DNA from: Blastocatellia bacterium
GTDB taxonomy: Bacteria; Acidobacteriota; Blastocatellia; UBA7656
Assembly: GCA_035275065.1 (NCBI GenBank)
Contig: DATENM010000133.1
Coordinates: 87,324-151,323, forward strand
Length of the DNA: 64,000 nucleotides
Direction of reading: 5' to 3'
Below are positions 1 to 8,806 of this stretch, one piece after another. The translations under genes and the position numbers were made by a program. Below the pieces are notes generated by a model, which was not told the DNA's origin, did not search any database, and worked only from the letters and a program-made list of their open reading frames with translations. The number at the start of each line of letters is the position of its first letter. The first letter of the stretch is position 1.

Positions 1-963
1 CCGAGCCTGGTTTACGTCGGCGGCGACATGCGAAACCCGAAGAATCGCGAGGACCGCGTCGGCGTGATCGTCAAAACTACCGACGGCGGGCAGACCTGGA
101 CAGAGACGATTCTTGAGCAAGCCGGCCTCGCCGACATTCGCATCAACAGCATGGCCTTTGCCAATGCGGATACCGGTTACGCCGTCGGCCGCGCGCAAGG
201 CAACGACGCCCTCATGTTTAAGACCGTAGATGGCGGCAAGACGTGGGCCTTTACGCGGCTCGCAGACATGAAGCAAGTGCCGACCGCTATTTTCATGGCC
301 GACGCCGACACGGGATGGATGGGCGGCGCGACTTCGGTCGACGCGGATGACGAAGAGGGCGACCCCGGCGGCCCAAGCGATCTGCTCATGACCACAGACG
401 GCGGCAAGACATGGCACGCGCAGGTGCGGCTGCCGGTGTCGATTTATGATATTCAATTCCTCGACAAGACGACCGGCTGGGCGTCGGGCTCGAAGGGCGC
501 GATCTATCACACGACCAATGGCGGCCTGACCTGGGACAGACAGCGAAGCGAGCTGGAGACCGGCGAGGGCTTTACGATGCCCGGCTCTGAAGGCGCGAAA
601 CAGTATGACGTGAATGGCATCTGTTTCGTGGACGCCGATCACGGCTATGCGGCGGCGCGGGCGCGCGAAGAAGAAGAGACCGGCCGCATCATCGGCACCA
701 CAAACGGCGGCGCAACCTGGACCAAGCAACGTATCGTCGCTGATTCCGGCGCTCACGACCTGTTCTTCATCAACGCCAATGAAGGCTGGATCCTGACCGA
801 CAGAGGCTCTTACGTCTATCACACGGTGGATGGCAACAGGACCTGGTTGAGCGAGAAGAGGGACCTGGAATTTGACCCGCCGGTATCGCGGATTGCGGCG
901 GCGGATGCGCAGCACGTCTGGGCCGTCGGCGGCGGCATGATTATCGTGCGCCAGAGCGATTAA
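1..963 (+). CDS. Ycf48/BNR-repeat beta-propeller protein (5' end outside window)
   Basis: The reading frame is already open at base 1, so the gene starts upstream and this is its C-terminal part. At least six Asp-box-like repeats of the form TTDGGKTW or TTNGGATW are spaced through the protein, which marks the BNR/Ycf48 seven-bladed propeller family. In phototrophs Ycf48 helps assemble photosystem II. In heterotrophs such proteins are usually exported and of unknown role, so I assign no specific function. The stop is at 961-963, 43 bases before a perfect hairpin repeat. Whether a signal peptide exists cannot be seen from this fragment. Confidence 0.8.
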   Translation, partial: PSLVYVGGDMRNPKNREDRVGVIVKTTDGGQTWTETILEQAGLADIRINSMAFANADTGYAVGRAQGNDALMFKTVDGGKTWAFTRLADMKQVPTAIFMADADTGWMGGATSVDADDEEGDPGGPSDLLMTTDGGKTWHAQVRLPVSIYDIQFLDKTTGWASGSKGAIYHTTNGGLTWDRQRSELETGEGFTMPGSEGAKQYDVNGICFVDADHGYAAARAREEEETGRIIGTTNGGATWTKQRIVADSGAHDLFFINANEGWILTDRGSYVYHTVDGNRTWLSEKRDLEFDPPVSRIAAADAQHVWAVGGGMIIVRQSD

Positions 964-1006
964 CCGTTCACCAGTGGGACAGAGCAGTTTCCAATTGCGT
1001 TTGCCC

Positions 1007-1064
1007 TGTAGCGCAATCTGTTAGATTGCGCCAGGACTCGCGCAATCTAACAGATTGCGCTACA
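1007..1064. repeat. Perfect 24-bp hairpin repeat, GTAGCGCAA family, copy 1
   Basis: Arms at 1007-1030 and 1041-1064 are exact reverse complements with a 10-base loop. Each arm is itself a small palindrome of GCGCAATCT and its complement, so the unit occurs four times in alternating orientation. Related hairpins beginning GTAGCGCAA lie at 26683 and 59985. It looks like a REP-type extragenic palindrome. There is no T-run, so a simple intrinsic terminator is less likely. Confidence 0.85.
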
Positions 1065-1143
1065 CCCGATTGAAGATCGCTTTAGTGTTTTAAGGCCGGT
1101 TCGCTGCTGTGGATCGGCCATACCTTTTTAACCGGAGACAGCC

Positions 1144-3558
1144 ATGCGATACCCCTTGCGGCCTTCGCCCCTCACCGGGCTGATCCTGTTCGTAGCTTTT
1201 CTTACGCTCTATTCGAGCGGCGCGCTGGCGCAAACCGGCAGAGCCGCGCGCCCCAGACCGGCCCGCGCTGCCGCGCCTGTGCCGCCGCCGCGCGAGGTCA
1301 TCGGCTTTACGCCCGGCGACGACCGCAAGCTCGCTTCCTGGTCGCAGATTACCGGCTACTTCAAGCGGCTCGCGCAGTCGAGCAACCGTTTGCGGCTCGA
1401 AGACCTCGGCAAGACGACGCTCGGTCGCCCGTTTGTGGTCGCCGTCATCTCGTCGCCGGCGAATCTGGCGAAGCTCGACCGTCTCAAGGAGATTCAGCGG
1501 CAGCTTGCCGACCCGCGCTTAATCGGCAGCGATGACGCCAAAGCCGACGCCCTGATCCGCGAAGGCCGCACCGTCGTGCTGATCACCTGCGGCATCCATT
1601 CGACAGAAGTTGGCGGGCCGCTCGTTTCGATGAACATCGCCTACAAATTGACGAGCGACGATTCGCCCGAAACCCGCGAGATACTCGACAGGTGTGTTGT
1701 CTTGCTGGTGCCGTCGCTGAATCCCGATGGCGTTGACATCGTCAAGAACTGGTATGACAAGACGCTCGGCACGCCCGCCGAAGGCACAGGCCCGCCGGAG
1801 CTTTATCATCATTACACCGGCCACGACAACAACCGCGACTGGTACGCCTTCACGCAAGTCGAGACGCAGATGACTGTAGACAAGATTCAAAACGTCTGGC
1901 GGCCACAGATCGTCCACGACATTCACCAGCAGGGCGAAACCGGCTCGCGCTTCTTCCTGCCGCCATACACCGAGCCGTGGGAGCCGAATGTGCCGCCGCT
2001 GATCCAGGCGGGCGTCAATCTCATGGGCAGCGCCATGGCCTGGGAGGTGACGGCTGAAGGCAAAGCCGGCGTCGTCATCAACGGCGTCTACGACGCATGG
2101 ACGCCGGCACGCGCTTACCAGCATTACCACGGCGGCATTCGCATTCTCAGCGAAACGGCGTCGTGCCGCATCGCCTCGCCGACGACGGTTCCCTTCGACA
2201 GATTGACGCCACAGATCGGCGTAGACCCGAAGGTGCGGAGCTGGAACTTCCCCCTGGTCTGGCCGGGCGGCGAGTGGCGGCTGGCGAACATCGTTGATTA
2301 CATGCAATCGGGCGCGTTCGCCTTGATGCGCAACGCGGCGCGCTACCGCGAGCGCTGGCTCACAGACTTCTATCGCGTCGGCAAAGATGCGGTGGGCGAA
2401 CGCCAGCCGGGCGAGCCGTTCGCCTTCTTGATTCCGCCAATAATGGAGAGCTCGTTCTGGCGAAATGAGGGCTACTATCGCCTGCTCGCGATCCTGAACC
2501 GCGGCGATGTCGAGGTGACCGAAGCGGGCGAGCCGTTTGAAGCCGACGGCAAGTCATACCCCGCGGGCACAAAGATCATTCTGATGCGGCAGCCTTATGG
2601 CGCATTCGCCAAGACCTTGCTTGAGCGGCAACATTACCCGGACTTGCGCGAATACCCCGGCGGCCCGCCGCGCCGGCCCTATGACGTGACGGCGCACACC
2701 TTGCCGCTGCTGATGGGCGTCCGGGTGGCTGCGGTCAATTCCGCGTTCAAGTTGCCGAAGGAGGAAACCCCGTCGCTGGGCACGGTCAATGAAAACGATT
2801 ACCGGTCAAAGCCGCGCGTCGGCTTGTATAAGAGTTTTGCGGCTTCGATGGACGAAGGCTGGACGCGCTGGATATTCGATCAACTGAAGAAGAAGATTTA
2901 CTGGTTCGAGCTCTCCTACACTTCATTGCTCGACGCCGAAGTGCGCGCCGGTAATCTGCGGGCGAAGTATGATTGCATCATTCTGCCGGCGCAGGGTGCG
3001 GGCTCTATCGTTAACGGCCTGTCGCGTGACCGTTACCCGGCAGAAGTCGCGGGCGGCATCACGCCGGCGGGCGTCGAGGCGTTGAAGAAGTTTGTCGAAG
3101 AAGGCGGCACGCTCATCACCTTCAACGAAGCCTCGCAGTTTGCCATTGAGTATCTAAAGGTCCCTGTGAAGAACGTCCTGCAAGGCGTCGCGGCGAAAGA
3201 TTTCTACTGTCCCGGCTCGATCCTCAAGATCAAGTTTGACCCCAGCGACCGGCTGACGCGCAATGCGCCGCCGCTTGAAGGGACGACGGATGAGAGCATC
3301 GCCTGGTTCGAGCAAGGCCCGGCTTTTGAAACCACAGGCAGCGAGGCGCGCACGGTTGCGCGCTACGGCGACGCCAAAGAGGTGCTGCTGTCGGGCTGGC
3401 TGCTAGGCGCAGAGAAGATCGCCGGGAAGGGAGCCATCGTTGAAGTCAAGCGAGGCCGCGGGCGCATCGTGATGTTCGGCTTCCGCCCGCAGTATCGCGG
3501 CCAGAGCATCGCGTCGCTGCCCTTCGTGTTCAACGCCATCGAGACGGCGGCGAAGTGA
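1144..3558 (+). CDS. Secreted M14-family zinc carboxypeptidase
   Basis: The 804-residue product begins with a signal peptide (hydrophobic stretch near residues 12-27, ending in ALA). The M14 zinc site is visible: the HSTE motif near residue 152 supplies His and Glu, and HDIHQQG near residue 258 supplies the third ligand. The NPDG motif near residue 192, an NNRDW segment and the likely catalytic Glu in SETAS near residue 337 also fit the family. The remaining 400 residues are a C-terminal extension common in acidobacterial M14 proteins. It probably trims peptides in the periplasm or outside the cell. A GGAGA ribosome-binding site lies just before the ATG. An M28 peptidase follows on the same strand. 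Confidence 0.9.
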   Translation: MRYPLRPSPLTGLILFVAFLTLYSSGALAQTGRAARPRPARAAAPVPPPREVIGFTPGDDRKLASWSQITGYFKRLAQSSNRLRLEDLGKTTLGRPFVVAVISSPANLAKLDRLKEIQRQLADPRLIGSDDAKADALIREGRTVVLITCGIHSTEVGGPLVSMNIAYKLTSDDSPETREILDRCVVLLVPSLNPDGVDIVKNWYDKTLGTPAEGTGPPELYHHYTGHDNNRDWYAFTQVETQMTVDKIQNVWRPQIVHDIHQQGETGSRFFLPPYTEPWEPNVPPLIQAGVNLMGSAMAWEVTAEGKAGVVINGVYDAWTPARAYQHYHGGIRILSETASCRIASPTTVPFDRLTPQIGVDPKVRSWNFPLVWPGGEWRLANIVDYMQSGAFALMRNAARYRERWLTDFYRVGKDAVGERQPGEPFAFLIPPIMESSFWRNEGYYRLLAILNRGDVEVTEAGEPFEADGKSYPAGTKIILMRQPYGAFAKTLLERQHYPDLREYPGGPPRRPYDVTAHTLPLLMGVRVAAVNSAFKLPKEETPSLGTVNENDYRSKPRVGLYKSFAASMDEGWTRWIFDQLKKKIYWFELSYTSLLDAEVRAGNLRAKYDCIILPAQGAGSIVNGLSRDRYPAEVAGGITPAGVEALKKFVEEGGTLITFNEASQFAIEYLKVPVKNVLQGVAAKDFYCPGSILKIKFDPSDRLTRNAPPLEGTTDESIAWFEQGPAFETTGSEARTVARYGDAKEVLLSGWLLGAEKIAGKGAIVEVKRGRGRIVMFGFRPQYRGQSIASLPFVFNAIETAAK

Positions 3559-3586
3559 CGCGTCGCCGTGTCGTGCCTCTATGGGC

Positions 3587-3592
3587 TATAAT
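3587..3592 (+). promoter_or_regulatory. Possible -10 element upstream of M28 peptidase
   Basis: An exact TATAAT preceded by GGC lies 45 bases before the proposed ATG of the M28 gene. No convincing -35 hexamer is seen at the usual distance. The same CTATAAT context occurs before genes at 27309 and 34604, which makes a real promoter motif more plausible. Confidence 0.35.
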
Positions 3593-3636
3593 TATCTGCT
3601 GCCAGCAAACCATCTCATTTGAAGGGGACTCAACCG

Positions 3637-5352
3637 ATGAAGCGATTTACGTTGATCTCATGCATTGTTCTCTTAACCTCGCTCGTTGCCCTCGGCGTGC
3701 AGAAAGGCGGGCGCGCGGCGCAAGGGCCGGATCGCAAGGCGCTCGACACCATCACCGCCGATGGCTTGATGCGCCACATCAAGACGCTCGCCTCTGACGA
3801 GTACGAAGGGCGCGGCCCCGGCACGCACGGCGAAGACTTATCGATTAACTACATCGCCGAGCAGTTCAAACAGGTCGGCCTCGCGCCCGGCAACACCGAT
3901 GGCACTTACTTTCAGAAAGTGCCACTCGTCGGCATTACGACCAAACAAGATTCGCCGATGAAGGTCAAAGTCGCGGGCCGCGACATGACGTTGAAGTTCG
4001 GCGACGATTTTGTGGCGCGGACGGTGCGCGTCGTCGAGAAGACCGGCTTTGACGCCGACATGGTCTTCGTCGGTTATGGCGTGGTCGCGCCCGAATACGG
4101 TTGGGACGATTACAAAGGCCAGGACGTGCGCGGCAAGGTGCTGGTCATGCTGGTCAACGACCCGCCGGTGCCCGACCCGAAGAATCCGAAACAGCTAGAC
4201 GACAAGATGTTCAAGGGCCGCGCCATGACTTACTACGGGCGCTGGACCTACAAGTACGAGATTGCCGCTGAGAAGGGCGCGGCGGGCGTGCTCGTCGTTC
4301 ACGAGTGGAATAACCAGACCAACTCCGGCCCCGCCGGCTACCCGTGGTCTGTGCCGAAGGGCAGCTTCACCATTGAGAACTTCGACCTTGTATCGAAGGA
4401 CAAGAATATGTCGCGCGTCAACATCGAAGGCTGGATCACCGAGCCGAAAACGCGCGAGCTGATGCAGGCCGCCGGCTTGAGCTTTGACGAGCTGAAACGA
4501 CAGGCGCTGCGCAAAGATTTCCAGCCGGTGCCGATGAAGGCCCACGCGAAACTGGAGATCGAAAGCACGATTCGTCACATCGATTCTCATAACGTCATCG
4601 GCAAGCTCGAAGGCGCTGACCCGAAGGTGAAGGATGAATATGTCATCTACACCGCGCACTGGGATCACTTAGGGATCGGCTTGCCGGACGCGCGCGGCGA
4701 CAAGATTTACAATGGCGCGCTCGACAATGCATCGGGTGTCGCCGGATTAATCGAAATTGCCCGCGCCCTCAAATCCGCGGCGCCGCCGCCGCGCCGCTCG
4801 ATCCTCTTTCTCGCCGTGACCGCCGAAGAGAAGGGTTTGATCGGCTCGAAGTACTATGCCGAGAATCCGATCTATCCGCTGGCCAAGACGCTCGCTGAAA
4901 TCAACATGGATGGCTTGAATCAGTGGGGGACGACTAAGGACATGACGGTGATCGGCCTCGGCAATTCAACCCTGGACGACGTGTTGCAAACCGCCGCCGC
5001 AGAAAGAGGGCGCGTCCTGCGCCCGGATGCCGAGCCCGAAAAGGGTTTTTACTACCGCTCGGATCATTTCAACTTCGCCAAACAAGGTGTGCCGGCGCTC
5101 GATCCCGAAGGCGGCATTGATTACATCGGCAAGCCCGCCGGCTGGGGCATGAAGAAACGCGACGAGTACACCGAGAACGATTACCACAAACCGTCGGATG
5201 AGATTAAGCCGGACTGGAACCTGGCGGGCGCGGTCGAAGATGCGCGCTTGCTGATGACGGTTGGCTATCGCGTCGCCAACGCCGACAAGTACCCGGAGTG
5301 GAAGCCGGGCACCGAGTTTAAGGCCAAGCGTGAAGCGATGCTAAAGCCGTGA
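3637..5352 (+). CDS. Secreted M28-family aminopeptidase with PA domain
   Basis: The start chosen is ATG 3637, preceded by GAAGGGGA. An in-frame TTG at 3619 is less likely. A signal peptide covers about the first 30 residues. A protease-associated (PA) region lies in the first half. The co-catalytic zinc residues of M28 peptidases appear in order: HWDHLG (about 340), LDN (about 362), the EE pair (about 398), MDG (about 424) and SDH (about 475). It should release N-terminal amino acids from peptides outside the cytoplasm. It lies 78 bases after the M14 carboxypeptidase, so both may serve peptide scavenging. Its stop codon merges with a tandem/inverted repeat. Confidence 0.92.
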   Translation: MKRFTLISCIVLLTSLVALGVQKGGRAAQGPDRKALDTITADGLMRHIKTLASDEYEGRGPGTHGEDLSINYIAEQFKQVGLAPGNTDGTYFQKVPLVGITTKQDSPMKVKVAGRDMTLKFGDDFVARTVRVVEKTGFDADMVFVGYGVVAPEYGWDDYKGQDVRGKVLVMLVNDPPVPDPKNPKQLDDKMFKGRAMTYYGRWTYKYEIAAEKGAAGVLVVHEWNNQTNSGPAGYPWSVPKGSFTIENFDLVSKDKNMSRVNIEGWITEPKTRELMQAAGLSFDELKRQALRKDFQPVPMKAHAKLEIESTIRHIDSHNVIGKLEGADPKVKDEYVIYTAHWDHLGIGLPDARGDKIYNGALDNASGVAGLIEIARALKSAAPPPRRSILFLAVTAEEKGLIGSKYYAENPIYPLAKTLAEINMDGLNQWGTTKDMTVIGLGNSTLDDVLQTAAAERGRVLRPDAEPEKGFYYRSDHFNFAKQGVPALDPEGGIDYIGKPAGWGMKKRDEYTENDYHKPSDEIKPDWNLAGAVEDARLLMTVGYRVANADKYPEWKPGTEFKAKREAMLKP

Positions 5353-5467
5353 CGCGGGGACGCGGGAAGCGTGACGCGGAGACGCGGAGACACGGCGACG
5401 CGGTGAGGGGAAAAGACAGAGGCTAATAGCTTGTCTTCCTTTCACCGCGTCGCCGTGTCTCCGCGTC
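5350..5467. repeat. Inverted array of 8-base units (GACGCGGA) at the M28 stop codon
   Basis: The left half (5351-5407) is a degenerate tandem array of GACGCGGA-like octamers. Its last 26 bases (5381-5406) are an exact reverse complement of 5442-5467. The array begins at the TGA of the peptidase gene. It has the same architecture as ten other intergenic elements in the window but a different unit sequence. Confidence 0.85.
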
Positions 5468-5477
5468 ATCTTGTTTC

Positions 5478-5520
5478 TACCAAAGAAAAAGCCCGGAATT
5501 TCCGGGCTTTTTCTTTGGTA
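5478..5520 (-). terminator. Strong intrinsic terminator of the RRM gene
   Basis: A perfect 43-base palindrome has a GCCCGGA/TCCGGGC core and is bounded by A-rich and T-rich arms. On the minus strand it lies six bases after the stop of the RNA-binding protein gene and ends in a T-run. It is symmetric, so it could also stop plus-strand transcripts. Confidence 0.9.
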
Positions 5521-5526
5521 GATTGC

Positions 5527-5880
5527 TTACCACCGTGGCTCACGGCGTTGACCGCCGCGTCCACCGCCACCGCCACCGCCGCCGCGGTTGCCGCCGAAGC
5601 CGCCACGGCCACCGCCGCCGCCGCCGCCAAAGCTGCGTTCGGCGCGAGGCCGCGCTTCGTTGACGTTGATCGTCCGACCATTGAACTCGGTGCCGTTGAA
5701 CCGCTCAATGGCCTGATTACCGGCGTCCGTGTCCATCTCGACGAAGGCAAAGCCGCGCGAGCGACCGGTCTCGCGGTCAGTCACGATAGTCGCCGATTCG
5801 ACCGCGCCAACCTCAGAAAACAGATCGGCCAGTTGATCTTCTGTCGTCGTGTACGACAGATTACCTACGAATATTCTCAT
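5527..5880 (-). CDS. RRM-domain RNA-binding protein with Gly-rich tail
   Basis: The 117-residue protein has one RNA-recognition motif. RNP2 is IFVGNL at residues 3-8 and RNP1 is RGFAFVEM at 42-49. From about residue 85 a Gly/Arg-rich tail follows. This is the architecture of bacterial Rbp proteins related to cyanobacterial cold-induced Rbps, which bind single-stranded RNA. An AGGAGAG ribosome-binding site precedes the ATG. The gene stands alone and ends in a strong intrinsic terminator, so it is probably a highly expressed single-gene unit. Confidence 0.95.
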   Translation of the reverse strand: MRIFVGNLSYTTTEDQLADLFSEVGAVESATIVTDRETGRSRGFAFVEMDTDAGNQAIERFNGTEFNGRTINVNEARPRAERSFGGGGGGGRGGFGGNRGGGGGGGGRGGQRREPRW

Positions 5881-6076
5881 TGTCTCTCCTGAGTTTCTTC
5901 AGAAACTGGTTGGAAGGAACTCGCGCTGGCTATCCGGGCGGAAGTTGATCAGAGTCAAGCTAGCAGACCGTTCCGAACAGAGAAGACGCGCTCCTCGAAT
6001 CTAACACCTTGCGACGGCCACGCCCGCCGTCACCGCGAACAGGCTAATCCTATCAGTAATGCCCAAAGTTGTCGAG

Positions 6077-6157
6077 AATTTAATCCTTTTGGATTTTAGA
6101 TTGATGGGCCTTATCCCTTAATCCAAAATCCAAAATCTAAAATGCAAAATCCAAATT
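6077..6157. repeat. AT-rich array of ATCCAAA heptamers with inverted left arm
   Basis: The right part (6120-6157) repeats ATCCAAA with variants ATCTAAA and ATGCAAA. The left part (6077-6102) carries the complement, with TTTTGGATTTTAGATT. The island is AT-rich within a GC-rich genome. Its right edge touches the stop codon of the minus-strand acetyltransferase gene at 6157. The inversion is imperfect. Confidence 0.75.
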
Positions 6158-6621
6158 CACGAGAGGTTCTTGACCATCAAATAGCCGTCGTCGCCGCTGG
6201 TGTAATAGCGCGGCATGCGGCGGACGATCTTGTAGCCGATGTTGAAGTAGAGCTTCTGCGCCGCATCGTTGCTGGTGCGGACTTCGAGGCGGACGGTGGT
6301 GATGCCATTTTTGAAAAAGCCCTGCTCGACAGCGCGCATCAAGTCGCGGCCAAGCCCGAGGCGGCGATGCTCAGGGTCAACCCCAAGCGCAACGACGTGA
6401 CCCGTACGGTCGGGCTCGATCATGCCGACGACGAAGGCGAGCATTTCATTGCTCGACGAAACGGCTTTGTAACAGACCGCCTGCTGATGCGACAGCAAGT
6501 AGCGGATCGTCTCGCGGTCATATGCCTCGCCGTCCGAAAAACAGCGCTGGTCCAAATGCCAGCACTCATTGATATCGATCTCGGTCATCTCGCCGACCAC
6601 GGGCTGAGTCGTCGCTGCCAT
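6157..6621 (-). CDS. GNAT-family N-acetyltransferase, RimI-like
   Basis: The acetyl-CoA-binding motif A is clear (VDPEHRRLGLGRDLM), followed by a segment containing LEVRTSN and the typical LYFNIGYK ending of RimI-like enzymes, which acetylate protein N-termini. I chose the ATG at 6621 because a GCGAGG lies a few bases upstream. In-frame starts at 6675 and 6588 are possible. The substrate cannot be read from the sequence and N-terminal acetylation is only the family's usual role. The stop codon abuts the heptamer repeat at 6077-6157. Confidence 0.85.
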   Translation of the reverse strand: MAATTQPVVGEMTEIDINECWHLDQRCFSDGEAYDRETIRYLLSHQQAVCYKAVSSSNEMLAFVVGMIEPDRTGHVVALGVDPEHRRLGLGRDLMRAVEQGFFKNGITTVRLEVRTSNDAAQKLYFNIGYKIVRRMPRYYTSGDDGYLMVKNLS

Positions 6622-6919
6622 CAGGGCCTCGCTGCGATTGGTCTTCGCTTTTAGCCATCTCGGCCACATCGTCATTTCCTGGCCAGCAGACTGGTTTTGT
6701 CAATCCGCGCAAACTGGCATGGGTGAACTACCTGGCCTTCAGGTCAAGTTCATTATACGCCAACCGCCCGCCGCACGCACCAGTCTAATGAGGCCGCGGC
6801 GCGAGGCAGCGAGCCGCGGCGGCGGCGCGTTTGACTTATCGCAACCGGGCGCTTAGGCTTCTTCGTCGGCGTCCCGGCGTTTGCCATTGTCCGACAACTC
6901 ACGGCTTGAATCTCGAAAT
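6622..6919. other. Divergent intergenic gap, nothing recognised
   Basis: This gap lies between the minus-strand acetyltransferase and plus-strand nurA, so it should hold both promoters. I see no convincing hexamer pair, RNA gene or strong hairpin. Confidence 0.4.
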
Positions 6920-8107
6920 ATGATTTACCGCGAAAAAATCATGACGGCTCTCGAAAACCGTCGCGCCGACTTTGCGCACTTCGACACAGAGTTTCGCGAA
7001 CAGATGAAACTCTATGCCGAGGCGCTTGACACGCTCGTCGCCACTTCCGGTGATGAGCTGCGCGCCCGCCTTGACGGCGTAGACGCGCCCGGCGCATTGC
7101 CGACAGCGGAGCTTGAGCAAAATGGCTCGCTGATCGCCCGCTTCGCGCACGACTGGCGGGCGCAGGAAGACGCGCGGCGCTGGAGCCTTGAAACGCTCGC
7201 GGGCCGCACGACCTTTGCCGCCGACGGCAGTCAGATTCTGCCCTCGAAAGATTACTCTGTGCCGGTCGCCGCCGTTCAGGTGGCCTGGTTCGAGAACCCG
7301 CACACGCCCGCCGGCGGCTACGTCAAAGACGTCACCTTCGAGATACTGCCGCCGACCGAAATTCTTGTGCGCACGGGCGGCGCAACCGAGCTATCCGAGC
7401 AGGTAGTTCACAAGCGACGCTATGGCATGGAGGCCGCCGCGTTGCGCAGCTACATGCATGGCGTGGCGGCGCGTGGCTTTGATGTCGCGAAGCCGCCCGT
7501 CGTCTTCTTTGATAGCTTGCTGGTCATCTCGTTCGCGGAATTATTGCCCGACGAGCAGCGCGAGTTTTATGTCGCGGAGATCACCTCGCTGCTCGACGCC
7601 TCAAAGCAAACGGGCGTGCCGCTGGTCGGCTACATTGACACCAGCTATGCGCGCGATCTGGTGAATATGCTGCAAGCGGCATTTGATCTGCCGGATGCCC
7701 AGAAGATTCACGACGCGGCGCTGCTTTCAGACCGCATGGAGTGGGGCGACCGGACGGCGTTCTTCGGTTGCGCGCGGCGCGGCATTCTTGAATCGTATGG
7801 CGACGCGTGGCGGCGTGGCATCGGCTTCACCTACTTGCAGACCAGCGCCGATGCGCCGCCGTCGCGCCTCGACATGCCCATGTGGGTTTATGAACAGGGC
7901 CTGCTCGATTACGTTGTGGATACGGTGCGCGGCGAAATTGTCGTCGGCAACGGCTACCCGTACGCGATTGAAGCGGCAGACCAGGCCGCCGTCTTGAGCG
8001 CCCGCGACCGCGAAGCTTTTTACTCGCTCTTTCAGGAATTCGCCGAGCGTGAACGGCTGCGCCTGCGCGTCGCCCGCAAGGCCGCAAGCAAAGCACACAG
8101 GAGATAG
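6920..8107 (+). CDS. nurA: NurA-family 5'-3' nuclease
   Basis: The product is about 395 residues. The NurA-domain hallmarks are the ADGS motif near residue 100, an Asp in FFDSLL, YIDTSYARDL in the middle and a GNGYPYAIEAAD segment near the C-terminus. NurA is a manganese-dependent nuclease that works with the HerA translocase in DNA end processing. A HAS-barrel protein follows, which supports the assignment, but no HerA ATPase is in the window. The ATG at 6920 starts MIYREK; an in-frame TTG at 6881 is an alternative, and neither has a clear ribosome-binding site. Confidence 0.88.
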   Translation: MIYREKIMTALENRRADFAHFDTEFREQMKLYAEALDTLVATSGDELRARLDGVDAPGALPTAELEQNGSLIARFAHDWRAQEDARRWSLETLAGRTTFAADGSQILPSKDYSVPVAAVQVAWFENPHTPAGGYVKDVTFEILPPTEILVRTGGATELSEQVVHKRRYGMEAAALRSYMHGVAARGFDVAKPPVVFFDSLLVISFAELLPDEQREFYVAEITSLLDASKQTGVPLVGYIDTSYARDLVNMLQAAFDLPDAQKIHDAALLSDRMEWGDRTAFFGCARRGILESYGDAWRRGIGFTYLQTSADAPPSRLDMPMWVYEQGLLDYVVDTVRGEIVVGNGYPYAIEAADQAAVLSARDREAFYSLFQEFAERERLRLRVARKAASKAHRR

Positions 8108-8186
8108 GGGCCGGGGCTCAGGGGCGGGGGCCGGCAGTCGAGATATGCCTGTCTGTCCTCGACTCCTGGCCCCTGACCTCCGACCC
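8108..8186. repeat. Imperfect inverted array of GGGGCTCA-like units between nurA and HAS-barrel gene
   Basis: The left arm (8113-8142) and right arm (8158-8186) are imperfect reverse complements built from G-rich/C-rich 7-8-base units, with a clean AGTCGAG/CTCGACT inner stem. It begins directly after the nurA stop and ends five bases before the next ATG, so it fills the whole gap and leaves no Shine-Dalgarno sequence. Confidence 0.75.
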
Positions 8187-8191
8187 TAACT

Positions 8192-8785
8192 ATGAAAATT
8201 GCACGGATCATAAAATCGAATTCGCATGTGGATTACATCGGGCGGGTGCTTGACCGCTTGGAAACCACCGAGCCGCCCGCGCCTGAGCATTTCCAATTCG
8301 GCCAGTTCGTGGCGATCCCAACGGGCGCAACGACGATGGTCGGTTTGATCTACAACTCGCAGCTCATCAATCCCGAATTTGGCAGGCTGGGGCCGCGACT
8401 CTCTAGCTCCGCGGAGATGAATGCCGTCTTCAGTCCCGATCTGGTCAATGAGCAAGGCATCTTCATCGGCCTGCTACTGGTCGGATGGACAGAAAGCGAG
8501 GGCGCTCCGCATCAGGGCATTCCGCGCACGGTCATCCCTGTGAACTCGGACGTGACGACGATGAGTGATGAAGAGGTGCGAGCCTTTCACACGGACAGGC
8601 GCGAGCGGCTGGCGATACGCTATTACTCACACGTCCTGACGCACGCGCGGCAGTTTGCGCCGCAGTTGTTGCTGGCCGTGCTCGATCAGCTCGAAGCGTT
8701 GTTCGGGGATCAGTCGGGCTCGGAGCTTGCCGTCTTGCGCCGGACGCTCAACTGGCAGCAAGTCTTCCAGAGCAAGTCGCTGTGA
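8192..8785 (+). CDS. HAS-barrel domain protein, HerA-like N-domain without ATPase
   Basis: The 197-residue protein looks like the small beta-barrel found at the N-terminus of HerA and of F1 ATP synthase subunits. It has an early FGQFVAIPT strand, a VGLIYNS segment and a long helical C-terminus. No Walker A or B motif is present, so it is not HerA itself. It follows nurA on the same strand and may help dock NurA to a HerA encoded elsewhere; this is inference. The ATG at 8192 lacks a Shine-Dalgarno sequence because a repeat fills the upstream gap. Confidence 0.7.
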   Translation: MKIARIIKSNSHVDYIGRVLDRLETTEPPAPEHFQFGQFVAIPTGATTMVGLIYNSQLINPEFGRLGPRLSSSAEMNAVFSPDLVNEQGIFIGLLLVGWTESEGAPHQGIPRTVIPVNSDVTTMSDEEVRAFHTDRRERLAIRYYSHVLTHARQFAPQLLLAVLDQLEALFGDQSGSELAVLRRTLNWQQVFQSKSL

Positions 8786-8806
8786 AGGCCGGCTGCCGAG
8801 AATGGA

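Noticed and set aside
5431..5892. Plus-strand Ala-rich frame across the RRM gene
   Set aside because: It is the complement of the Gly-rich tail of the RNA-binding protein and crosses its terminator.
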